Origin: Topomyia yanbarensis
Taxonomy: Eukaryota > Arthropoda > Insecta > Diptera > Culicidae
Reading direction: 5' to 3'
DNA length: 64,000 bases
Assembly: GCF_030247195.1 (NCBI RefSeq)
Contig: NC_080672.1
Coordinates: 362,010,271-362,074,270, forward strand
How positions within the stretch are numbered: position 1 is the first letter of the stretch; each line of letters starts with the position of its first letter. The position numbers and the translations under genes are program-made. This document shows positions 33,240 to 44,009 of this stretch, in pieces. Under the pieces are notes generated by a model. It was not told where the DNA came from. It searched no databases and saw nothing but the letters and a program-made list of their open reading frames with translations.

Positions 33240-33633
33240 TAAAAGACAAAATATTTACTTTTGAGCCACTCTAATAAGTAGTAAAGTTAATTTCTATTTT
33301 CTATAACCAACATAGGAATTCAGCGCACAAAAATGTCTTTAAAAAATTTTTTAACCTTCACAACAAAATAATTATTTTTGAGCCACCCTAATGTATAATG
33401 AATTTTTTTTGCAAATGTTAATATCAAAAACGAAACACGAAAATTAATATACACAAATTTTAAGAACGATTTAGAAAAAAGAAAAATTGAAGCACCCTAA
33501 TGAATAGTAAATGTTCATTTTTGAAATGTTTTAATATCGAAAACGAATTCAGTGTACCAAAATTACATGAAAACGTCCTATATGAACCGATACGGAAAAG
33601 TTTGGACTTTAGTCCACCTTTTGTTCTAAGTTG
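33240..33633. repeat. ~110-120-bp tandem subrepeats in the CACAGTG element
   Basis: The phrase TTTTGAGCCACCCTAATG recurs (with changes) near 33257, 33377 and 33485, each followed by TTTTTAATATCAAAAACGAA-like sequence. The same arrangement recurs at 54052, 54160, 54266 and 54380. Confidence 0.6.
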
Positions 33634-34835
33634 CAATGTGTTCGATCGCGTGTGCGTTTGTATGTCGCGTGTACGTAGCTACGCGTGTGAAATCCTATTT
33701 TATAACCGTGTGCCTTTCGCATATTCGCGTGTGTTCTTGGACGATCGCGTGCGGACCGTGAATCTGATACTTTATTTTCGAAGTACGGTTTAGATGCTAG
33801 AAGAAAGTGAGATCTTCCATATCACTGGAGTTCTCGGTCATGTCACCGTGGAAGGTGTTGTTGACCTTTAGTTTTTGATTGGTCCAATTGAATGACCTAA
33901 GTTGCTAGGACGGAGGTTAGTGATTTCCGAACGTGACCGATTCATGATCGCGCGAACACGGACATTTGTAGATTCGCGTTTGAAACTTAGTAAGTGCTAG
34001 AACATTCACCTTATCACCGGGGTGTTATCAAGTTTGCGCGATCGCGGACGTAGGTGTGCGGTGTTGATCGCGAAGGGCTTAAGCGTTCGTATATGAACGT
34101 GTTTTTCGCGTGTGCTTGCGTGCATGTCACTTCGCGGGTATGAATTCGATTTTGTAACCGTGTGGCCATTCACATATTCGCGTGCGTTCATGGATGTTCA
34201 CGTGGACCGCCATTCTGATATTTAGTTTTCGGGTTACAGTTCACACTCTGAAAGGGAGTGAGTCACCCCATGTCACTAAAGTTCCCGGTCATGTCGCCAT
34301 GGAACGTGCTGTCCATTGGAAATGAGAGCTTTCTTTTGAATTGGTTCAATTGAAGGCATGAACCTAGACCTCTGGTATCGAGGATAGAGACTTCTGGACG
34401 TGAAGCGATTCATGGTCGCGCAAGAGCGAGAGCTTGTACGTTCATGCTTGAGACCGCATTTAAATGTTTACAAGTGCTGAGACGTTAATGTTATCATGTC
34501 TACGAAAACGCGGGTGTATGTTGCATGGAACATCGCGAAGGGCTCAAGCATTTGTATGTTTGTTTGCCGCGTGTATGTGTATGCGTGTAGAGATTAGAGT
34601 GTTGTTTAGTGGATATGAGCGTCATTTTTTCGATTGGTCCAGGCATTGGACTTATGATACTAGGGACGAAACCGATTCATGATAGCGCGGACACCGGCAT
34701 TTGGAGGTTCACTCTTGAGACCGCGTTTGTGAAATTATAAGTGCTAAACTGTTGATTGGGGTGTTATCCTGTTCCCGAGATCGCGGGTGTTGGTGTGCGT
34801 GAATGATCGCGAAAGACTCGAGTGTTTGTATTAGT
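33634..34835 (+). repeat. A-module tandem array, copy 3, main part
   Basis: Continues TGTTCGATCGCGTGTGCGTTTGTATGTCGCG. The GTGCGGACCGTGAATCTGATAC and CACGTGGACCGCCATTCTGAT blocks are about 450 bp apart (33751, 34200). It ends at a G tract (about 34842-34857). No B module follows. Confidence 0.8.
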
Positions 34836-34943
34836 GGTGTCAAGGGGGGGGGGGGGGTCTGGTGTAAAATGCTCAAACCGACGGTTATTTTGGTTTACGG
34901 TTTTAAAGGCAAGGTAACAATGGCTGTTCTACGTGGGCGCACG

Positions 34944-35024
34944 ACGTTCGGCATAAATACGTTAGACATAAGTACATTAGGCATAATGGACGATCGGCAT
35001 AATATACGTTAGGCATAACGGAAG
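34944..35024 (+). repeat. 15-16-bp minisatellite, about 5 units
   Basis: Units of the form CGTTAGGCATAAT(G)A: CGTTCGGCATAAATA, CGTTAGACATAAGTA, CATTAGGCATAATGGA, CGATCGGCATAATATA, CGTTAGGCATAACGG. Confidence 0.8.
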
Positions 35025-36044
35025 AGACAACTAGTACCACGACACTATGTTAACCATGTTTGCAAATGGAGCTCGAATGTACAAGCGATTTTGTGTATGA
35101 ATAATTATGTTCAAGATTGTACATAAAAGTGTGCTGGAAACAAATACAAAAGCATAGTGTTTGAACGGACAAGCTCAGTCGTGTGTTGGAGGGCACTGGG
35201 TAGCGTACCTCCACAGCCAGTGGAATGGACGTATAACTCAGCTACACTGGCTGTGAAAACACACAACGCAGTGAACTGCTCCGCCTGCCGTTCAACAGGC
35301 AACTGAGCTTGCCCGGCCAAATTCGTTCTTTAAATAGTCGATGATGACGTCATTCATAGAAGCATAGCACGCTAGGTACACAAATCTGTTGTGGCGGATT
35401 TGGAAAGCGCTATCTTCTGTGTGTAAATGCGCGATATTTCGACTATGTTTTACATTATTTAAATTTTTAATGCCATATCAAAAATCTTTGGGTTTATCTA
35501 TCGGTATCTATTCTTAGAAGTTTTTTGGGGTGATATGCACAAAACATTTGAAAATATCTCGTGAGATGGCTGAATTATATGCGTTTAAAATTGGACCACT
35601 TTTTGTTACATACCATTTTTGTGAAATTTGCAATGTGCACTCCCATATCGAAAACAAAGACGTAGTTCTACGTCAAAAGCAAAATAAAGAACAAACGTTA
35701 AGTTTTGGCACCAATGGAAACTTGCAGTGTTATGTACAGAATCAGCAGTAGGGTACGGATTTTATGTTTGTGACGAATGAAGATACCTTTTTCGTTTCGG
35801 TAACTCGTCACAGTACACGAAAAACTCTTCCTCACAACAGACAGTTTCCGTAGTTCTATTTTTGATGGCCTCGAGAATATAATCATTGCCCTTAACAATA
35901 TGAGGGATAATCAATATAAATGCAGCAATATTCGTATATTCGTTGAATGAATAAAATGCATCATTCTTTCTTTCATGAGTTGTTCTTCAAGGTTATATAT
36001 TTTCTTTTTGGACAATTACCATATGAATGCATGTAGGATCTAGG
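35025..36044. other. unclassified DNA with a stem-loop-rich stretch
   Basis: 35160-35330 is GC-richer and includes an 11-bp stem CACAGCCAGTG / CACTGGCTGTG. 35790-35818 is the inverse of 36200-36228 in the neighbouring MITE. No gene recognised. Confidence 0.4.
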
Positions 36045-36048
36045 TTAA

Positions 36049-36544
36049 CCCTTTCATTCCCAAAAATTTTTTAGCGTTCATGGAATTTAAGAAAATGGAA
36101 AAACCCGTTTTGAAAACACGTGCTGCAGGCTGCTCAATATTTACCTTCCGATGCTCATTACAATTCTCCTAGAAAATTTTCAATAGAGATAGTTTTTTTG
36201 TGTACTGTGACGAGCTACCGAAACGAAATATGCTACGAAAAGATAGTCGAAGACGGTCCAAATTGATGCGTTTCAACAGTTTTCAATAACAATGAGAAAT
36301 AACGAAGATATATCAAAATTCCATTTATCAACGCTAACTGAAAATATCGCTGGTAGCACTGCTCTAGCGGAGTTCTATCAGGCTAATAGCAATAACTTCA
36401 GTTGTAGGAACTTTTAGCGCTGAAATGAAAGGTAATCGTCCCAGTTACTAGTATTACTTGTTTTTGTGAGTAAATTCTGCCGAAATCAAAAGTTATAGCT
36501 CTTTAAAAACGTTGCTGTTTATAAACAACATGGGCATGAAAGTG
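36049..36544. mobile_element. TTAA-type (piggyBac-like) MITE, copy 2
   Basis: Sister of 2860-3377. Ends CCCTTTCATTCCCA and TGGGCATGAAAGTG. TTAA lies on the left (36045-36048) and CTAA on the right (36545-36548). Internal similarity is clear (TTACCTTC(T/C)(A/G)ATGCTC, AACAACATGGGCATGAA). Non-coding. Confidence 0.75.
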
Positions 36545-36548
36545 CTAA

Positions 36549-37963
36549 TACGAAGGAAACTAATTTTAAACAAGAGTGTTTAGCTTATTTCATTCATGTG
36601 CAATTTATCGGTTGTTCGCCAAGACATTAGCGCAAGCTGAGTTGCCGCATGCCAAGCATTCGTTATGCATCTTTTATATGAGTGAAGATTTCTTCAAGTG
36701 TATACCATAGAATAAAATGTTGATCGATTTTGATCAGCTTCATAGGTATAGGTCAGCCGTTTTGGGGTGCCACTATAATATAAATTTGAATTATTTTGAC
36801 AAGAAAATTGGGCGTAATCTCGCGTGAGTTAACAATATAATAATTTAAGGTATGGTTGAAATAGTTAATCGAAAAAAACACGACCGAAAAAGAGAAGGAA
36901 AAGGAATTAAAAAAATGCTCCGAAGCGCAAACGTGATCGTCCTACAGAAATGCACAATTTCAATTCCACACTCTGGCGACGACGAGGACACCGAAGAAGT
37001 CATTTGCAAGTATAAAACCAGACGCAGCTGCTAAAAAACACACATCATTTGCCACTTCCTCATTTTCTTACCTGAATGACGACAATGTATTGCATTTATT
37101 ATTTGTATTCAGTGATGTACCAAATCGGAGTTTTTTTTTAATTTTGTAGAAAAAACCCAAACCGGATTGGAATTTTTTGATATTTTGTTAACTGAAATTT
37201 ATGTATTGTTTTACAAACATTGTTTTTTTATTTGCGAACATTATTGTCATTAAGTTTTGGGCAACTTAATCATTGTCTAATCGATAATCACACATATATT
37301 TACAAATTTTGTAGTTAACTAAGCAAGGTAGAAGGTAGATATTTTAAGTGAATACCCTCCTAATTTCGATTAAAAGTGAAACAGTCCCTAAAATGAGAAA
37401 CAAGTACGATAAAAGTGACTCGGGCACTATTATTTTGATTTTCACTAGTTAGAGTAACTATGACAATTGTTCGCTATATAAAATTTATCAATATTATATA
37501 AAACGAGCTAGAATATTTGGCTGCGGACTTAATGAGAAACCGGAAGTAAAAATCTCAAAAAAAATGAACATGTTTCGTAAAACTCGTTTTAAATATATTA
37601 GAACGTAAAAATAGGATGTAAACTTCAAGCGTAAAAATTGAACGAGTTCCTTCGATATAAGAGTTAATTAAAAAAAAAACCTTCAATATAAAAACACTAA
37701 AAAATATATCCGATTCTTACAAAGGACTTTTCATTGTTCGACTTTTAATCTTGAAGGTACCGTTATACGGATTTTCTTGCGAGAGAATTACACCGGAGGT
37801 TCATCCTTGCCTACTTTTTCGGGTGAGAATTTTCCAAGCGATTTTTATGCGGGAGGATCCCTGTCTGATTTTTGCGCTTGATTTTTACATTGTAAGATAT
37901 TTTTAATGGAACCAATAATTCAAGTTTTGGTCTTTTCACTTAAGTGCTAATACCTTATTTAGT
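36549..37963. other. unclassified AT-rich DNA
   Basis: No gene or repeat partner recognised. The open frame at 36852-37034 is lysine/arginine-rich by composition and has no motif. Confidence 0.35.
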
Positions 37964-38376
37964 ACTGGTGGTATTCAACGGGGAAAACTGATCGGAAATG
38001 GTGAGTGAAGCTAAGCAATCATGTGAAAAAAAATTCCCCCCAAAGGCGAGGTTCGAACTCGCAACCTTTGAGACTCCGGCCCAATGCACTAACCCTTATG
38101 CTATCCCTGGGTATCTAGCGGGGAAATTAAATAGATCAAATGTGTTGGGGTGATCAGCTGCCGTTGTGTGTTGATTCTCGCTTTGCAGGCAGGGTACGAT
38201 CACCGTCGCCAGTGGGATAACCATATGTTCTTTCTGGGATAGCATAAGGGTTAGTGCATTGGGCCGGAGTCTCAAAGGTTGCGAGTTCGAATCTCGTCTC
38301 TGGGGGGAATTTTTTCACATGATTGCTTAGCTTCACTCACCATTTCCGATCGGTTTCCCCGTTGGATACCACCAGT
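37964..38376. mobile_element. foldback element with a tRNA-like sequence in each arm
   Basis: Arms 37964-38107 and 38236-38376 are near-perfect reverse complements, starting ACTGGTGG and ending CCACCAGT. Each arm includes a tRNA-like stretch: minus strand within 38040-38107, plus strand within 38236-38313. The plus copy has TAGCATAAGGGTTAGTGC (A-box and D-arm-like), a 5-bp anticodon-type stem TTGGG/CTCAA with a 7-nt loop, and GCGAGTTCGAATCTCG (T-arm, B box). The acceptor stem does not pair, so neither is a working tRNA. Confidence 0.75.
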
Positions 38377-38924
38377 CCATTTTTAATGGGTTTTGCAAAG
38401 CATCCTTGCGACTTTTATTTTTTGTTGTTCGAATATAAATGATAGATATTTTAAAAACGTTAAATGATTCTCATAAAATTTATAAAACGAAACAACCCAT
38501 GTTTCGGTCGGGTTAAAACGGTTTGGAAAAAACCCGGTGAAAGCCTAAAAATAAAAACCCGGAAAGATGGAATTTTTCCCAGCGGTATATCACTGTTTGT
38601 ATTATTAATTTTTAAATAATCTGTAGTATTCATACTATTCAAATAAAAGTTGAACCGCTGATTTTCTAGGTGTGTGCATTGTTCTATTTGACCTCTAATA
38701 CCTATCAAACCCCCAGGTTTTAAAAACATCGAAAATAGTATCTTTGCCTTATTGGAATTAGCTTAAAAATATTTAGCCATGCATAAAATCATTATTGCCA
38801 ACACGTTTCCAGATGTATAACCTTTCGAACGAGTGCTCGTTTGTCAAAATCAATTCAAAAATATTATCGCACGAGCTCGCCAAAAAACTGGCCTACTTGA
38901 CCCCCTTCTACTCTACATCTCTCC
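38377..38924. other. unclassified AT-rich DNA
   Basis: No gene, motif or repeat partner seen. The open frame at 38460-38729 on the minus strand has no recognisable features. Confidence 0.35.
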
Positions 38925-39160
38925 GGCTATTTTGACGCATTTCACTGAATCGTACGCCGTCTTGAAATCCACAAACAGATGGTGAATTCGCAAGTTGCAT
39001 TCCCGGAATTTATTCAGACTTTGTCGCAGGTAAACAGTTGGTCCATCGTTGATCGTCCGTCTTGAAACCCGCTTTGGTGGCATTTGCCGACAAAGGATTT
39101 AGACAACGTGCACAGTCTGCTAAACCGAACGCGGAAGAGTATCTTGTTGGCGGCATTATG
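38925..39160 (-). pseudogene. LINE reverse transcriptase fragment, antisense
   Basis: On the minus strand, despite frameshifts, pieces read QSGF, DGRSTMDQLFT and HHLFVDFKTAYDSVK. These match the classic RT block in which GF..GRST.DQ precedes the first catalytic Asp motif (FVDFKTAYDS). It belongs to a different LINE from the other two in the window. Only this short segment is recognisable, and the clade cannot be told. Confidence 0.7.
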
Positions 39161-42100
39161 CCTCGAGCAGTGCTTCGAAATTTCAAAATCAGTTACCTAT
39201 TTCTGCTTGTATTTACCGAAACCAACATTCAGATTCATCGCCTCCCTAATTCATTCTCTGAAATTTCATACAGCATCGAATGCTTGAGTGCAGAGGAAAT
39301 ATAAATTCCTTCACCAACCAAAGCATTCATTTGTTATTATGTGGACGGTTTGAAGACGGTTTGACATTTTCTACATTATCGAGCATAAGTGAACTGCCTA
39401 GTGCATATCTGGTGCACTTTTGCTCAATAATCCCTCTCATAGGTAGAATAGAAAACAAAATTCAGTTTGCTTCTGAAACCGAACATGTCCGAACCTGAAT
39501 GCGCTGTGTCGGGAGAACGAATGACGAGGGAAACGAACCAAACATTTCATTTGATTACAGTGGGCATGAATTGAATTTTGTTTTCTTTCAAGTTCACGCA
39601 GGGATGTCAATTTTTTGAAGATCTGGCCTCGAGTTATTACAGTCGAGTTTGTGGCATTCTTGAAAATAGGGCATATGAGGCCATCGAACCAATCCGATGA
39701 CATTTCGCCTTCCACTCAGATCATCCCGATCACGCAATGGATTGCTTCATACAACCGGTCACCCCCGACGGTAGACAACAAATACGCTCCTTTTCAAATA
39801 GATTTCAAGATTCACGAATATTTTTTGTAAATTTTATACTTATTGAAATGTTATTTTCGTGTAATTATAATTTTGGCCAATATTAACTAATACAAACTAT
39901 TTTCACGAGTTTCTTAAAATAATAAAGCTTTTCATGAAAAAAGAAAGATAGCAAAAAAATGCTTCTATACTGAACGGAATTGTGCTGGTAGCATCACGCA
40001 AGATGTCATTTGCAACCGGAGCCCATGCGAGTGATGTAATTGCTGAATTTAATGAAGAGGTGAGAGCGTGGGAGTTTAAACGTTTTAACTTTTTTGTTGT
40101 AACAGTTGTGTGATGTATTGCATCAGATAGTCGATAGTGACGTTTTATGTTGAACTAGTTGTCTTGTGGTTTACCAGTATATGTTTTTCATCAAGTGGGT
40201 CACTAATCAGTAAATACATCGAAATCAGATAATATGTCCCTTGTGTCCTGTTCCTAAATGGGTTCAGTGACCACAAATTAGACCGATTTCGTGCAGGCGC
40301 TAAGCTTTATGAAAGTTATGGAACATTCTTACAACCAAATCCGCCTGTCCAAGTGATGAATAACTAATGAGTATGCATACCTTTCTCGTCGCCAGACCAA
40401 AGAGGAATCCCATTGCAGTAGGGACCCTAACTATAAAAAAGGCACGAGCAAAGTGAATTCAAATTTATGCATTTATTCGTTACTAGCATATTGCACACGG
40501 CGGGGCTCTCCTTACGATGCGGATTATGGACACGCGGAAGGAAAGCGCAATTAGGTAAGAGTTAAATCCACATCACCTGTGCCTCATCCCATCTGAAGCA
40601 CCGGCGGCAGGTCAAATTGATGGATGGATGAATAAATGGATGGCGGAATAGATGCACTCATCGATCAACGTCGAACGATGCGGTTCGGGGTTTGGAGATT
40701 ACCGATCACTGGATCGGTGAGTGAATTGGGGATGCAAATTTGTCACGAGCACGTCGTCAATCGGGGAAAAAAGTCAGCATCATTAAACATACCGCGTGGC
40801 GGCCTGCCTGTTGTCGGCAGATCATTATTATCTGCCAGCACGCGACTTTTACCACGCTGTAATTGCAGGTATGAACCGCTTTTTTCAGATAGTTGTGATT
40901 TGTCTCACTAATTCAAGGGAAATTTCATTTCCGTACACAAAGAAAAACCCATCAAGGAAGGCTTTTGTGACTACACAGTTTGTTAGTCACGAACGGATTT
41001 ACGCATCAAAATAATTAATGTAAAATAATTATTGGAACGCAAAATAATCCGCCTGTGAGATCCAACCATCAGAACAAAGTAGAAAAACTCCCATGTTCGC
41101 ACATAGGTCCTTGAACCTCTCCCAGACAGTAAAGACAACCCCCAAAAGAATATCTACTACACTGTTTACACTCCGTGCAGGGGGATTTTCCCGACGCTGC
41201 TGCAATTGGATTGGATCCGTGCCTTCCAGACACTTGGCCTGCATTCTATTTCATCTCATTTTCCATAACGAGACCACCCTTGTCCCCCTCCTTCGGACAA
41301 ATATATAAAGCGTCGTCTTTCTGCACAAAGGAAAATCAATTCCGAACCTACACCAAGCGCAAGTCGGTTGAGAGTCTGCAGCATCAGAGCCAGACGATGG
41401 CTGTTGGGCTCCTGTTTTTCGCATGATGCTGCTGCTGGCGCCGCGCGTATCCTTTCTACTCTGCTTTCCTCCGACGATGCGATGGCTCGTCGACGGATTC
41501 TTCTCGATGGATGTACCATGCTTTCGCCTTAATCCGAGCTGTGGAGCATTAGCCAGACGGCAAAAGGGGGGTCAATTCGAAAAGTTGGTGAACCTATTTA
41601 CAGTCGCCAAATCGTGTCATCAGTCGAGACGCTGGCTGGGTTGCACTTGTTTGCGGATAATTCATCCCTCCGCTGTCTATACATACGACTGGGGTTGACT
41701 GTCAGTCTGCTGGAAGGCTGGGGAAGGCGGGAATCGCACAAGACACAAAAACGATTGGAAACCACAATGATGAAACGTGCTGATGCTGTGCGAGAAATTC
41801 TGCCAGTGATTGGTATTATGTAACACGAAGGCAATTCTAATTTTCAGAACATGGAACTAAATTTATTTCCAATACATGTCGCACCGTTTGATATACCTAC
41901 ATATATCCAATCAAATTGGAGCATCTCGTGGTAGTTTTGGAGAAGACGTAATGGAAGGAACACAGCTTAGAAAGGGCGGAATTTAATTGTCCCACTGCGG
42001 TTAACATTGTCAGCAACATGCACTCAAAATAAAATAACATGTCTTTAGATTTAATTTACACATATGCGATAGAAACATGGATTGTCTAATAAAATTTCTT

Positions 42101-43690
42101 AAATGTAGTTTAAGCATTGGATATGTAGCACAAAAATTCAAAAGCTATTGCATTTTTTCTTAGATTTAAAAATCTACGAAAGAAAACTAAAAAAGTCGCG
42201 TGAAACCGTATTAAAGCAACTCGAATGTACATATCAGTTCACCCCGACACAACACTGAAAACCATTCGATGAATAAAATAACAAAACAAATTCTTGTTTT
42301 CCTAATTAGTTGATTTCAACAGAAAAATGAAAAACGTAACTAAATTTTCTTTTAATTTTGAGAGATTCTCAAATAATAGTTATTGAAAATTATTATTGAT
42401 TTTGATTCAAGACGCACATCATACCAAATGACAGCAAAGTAGCCAAGATTCACACCTTACTGAAATACATCAAGGTAGCGACAGCAACTATGTTCATACA
42501 CGCTGGGCATAACGGTTATGCACGTAGGTAATTGTCTCAGCTTGGAAAGCTTGTTTTAGCCTGGACGCAACTACCTGAACCAGCACAAAAAAACAGAAAT
42601 TCAACTGACCTCATTTTAATTTTACCTAGTTTTTCTTTAAAAACATTTCAATAAAGGGATGATTTCGATTGACATTTTTTTCAATACATGTATACTTAAA
42701 GTTGAAAGTATTGTCGAAAATTGTCAAAATCATTCTATTTCTGATTTAGTCGATTATATAGTAAAATTTCAATTATTAACAAATGTAATATGCAATATGA
42801 TAATTATTTTTCATCAGATTCCAAACTAGATGTGGAATAAGTATGAAGTTTTGTTTTTGTGCTGGCTGACTAAATAGAAAAAAAAATATACCTTTCATCT
42901 AAAATTGAAATCATCAATCAATTACCAACAATCTTTAAATACCTTTGGCTATTTCGTCTCATTTAAGATTGCAGTTTATAAAAAGATAACATTATGAGAA
43001 ACATAACTCTATATTATATTTACGTGTGAATTACTGGCATACGGAGTGAGTGTGTGAAACAAAACATTTGAAATATCCTATGTTGTTTTTTACTATGAAG
43101 CAGTTTAATTCAACAATGAGATTAGTTGAATCACAGTCGTTTGTGTCTTGGCTGAAATGGTAGTAAAACGGCATATGCAATTGTGTCTGGACTAAAACAA
43201 GCGTTACAAGCTGAGACAAGCGTTTCAAGTTTTAGCTCAGGTAGGCTTTTAAAGTTTTGTGCTAGGCTAAAACGTTCGTGTCCAGACTGAAACTGACAGC
43301 ATCAAACCAACAGCGTTGGATTATTGTTTTCAACAAAAACTTAGTTCGCCCAAATATTAGCTAGACGAAACCAAAAACTCAACTAATTTTTTAGTTGAAA
43401 TTGTGATGAATCGGTTTTCCGTGAACAATGCGTAGTTCTCCCGCATATTCGATACTAGCAGACATAATAAACTGGCTTTCTTTACATTATATTAACAACC
43501 ATTGCAAAAGACTTTCTGCATATTTCATGCCATGATATACAATTCAATTAAGTCATGCGAGTTACAAAGGTATCCATTACAATAGGGGAATAATATTGGT
43601 CGACTGCTTACGCGATGCAGATTGTCAAAAAACAAAAATAAAACAAGATTTTCAATAGAGGGAGCTGTAGCTGCAAACTCTAACAAAATC
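39161..43690. other. unclassified DNA, no gene recognised
   Basis: 40400-41850 has more balanced composition and no repeat partner in the window, and may be host single-copy DNA. Its open frames (up to about 90 codons) overlap in several phases with no motif. 42550-43300 is AT-rich with weak inverted similarity around CCAGCACAAAAA (42575) and TTTTTGTGCTGG (42855). I could not support any gene. Confidence 0.35.
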
Positions 43691-43701
43691 AATTCAATTT
43701 A
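43691..43701. repeat. 11-bp target-site duplication of LINE copy 2 (left)
   Basis: AATTCAATTTA here is repeated exactly at 51382-51392, directly after the A tail of LINE copy 2. Confidence 0.85.
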
Positions 43702-44009
43702 TCATTCGTTATCGAGCACTCAGTCGAGATAGAAGTCTTTTGTCATCGGTCCGTACACTCTATAGCGACAAATAGTGTTAATCCGCGTTCAAGGTTATTT
43801 GCACACTCTACGCCTAGTTGAGCTTTCAGTATTTTTTCCCTTCTTTTGTGTTTCTGTTTCTGAGTACCGTTAGCCGGTCAGTGAAGTGAAGCAGTGTTCT
43901 TCTAGTAAGCCGTCTGGATACCGTTACCTACACAAGCTAAGTATTAGTTTTCGTTTTCCCCTTCTTGGTTGTCTTAATAACGTGCACTGGGCAATAGGCC
44001 CGTGCAAAA

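Larger units (their letters stand above)
30862..33633. mobile_element. 2.8-kb element with CACAGTG terminus (Transib-like)
   Basis: Left end is CACAGTGGGACGAGCCCGGA, followed by GGACTTAAGTCC. The right end has GGACTTTAGTCC inverted, and its sister at 54538 ends CCACTGTG. CAATG flanks both sides (30857-30861, 33634-33638), a 5-bp duplication. CACAGTG-type ends with 5-bp duplications are characteristic of Transib, the family related to RAG1. I see no RAG1-like core, and the right-terminal heptamer is lost in this copy, so the assignment stays tentative. It contains another foldback (31953-33066) and ~110-bp subrepeats. Confidence 0.55.

Noticed and set aside
38236..38313. Functional tRNA gene
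   Set aside because: T-arm and anticodon-stem-like pairing exist, but the acceptor stem does not pair and the loop lacks the usual T before the anticodon. It also lies in a foldback arm.
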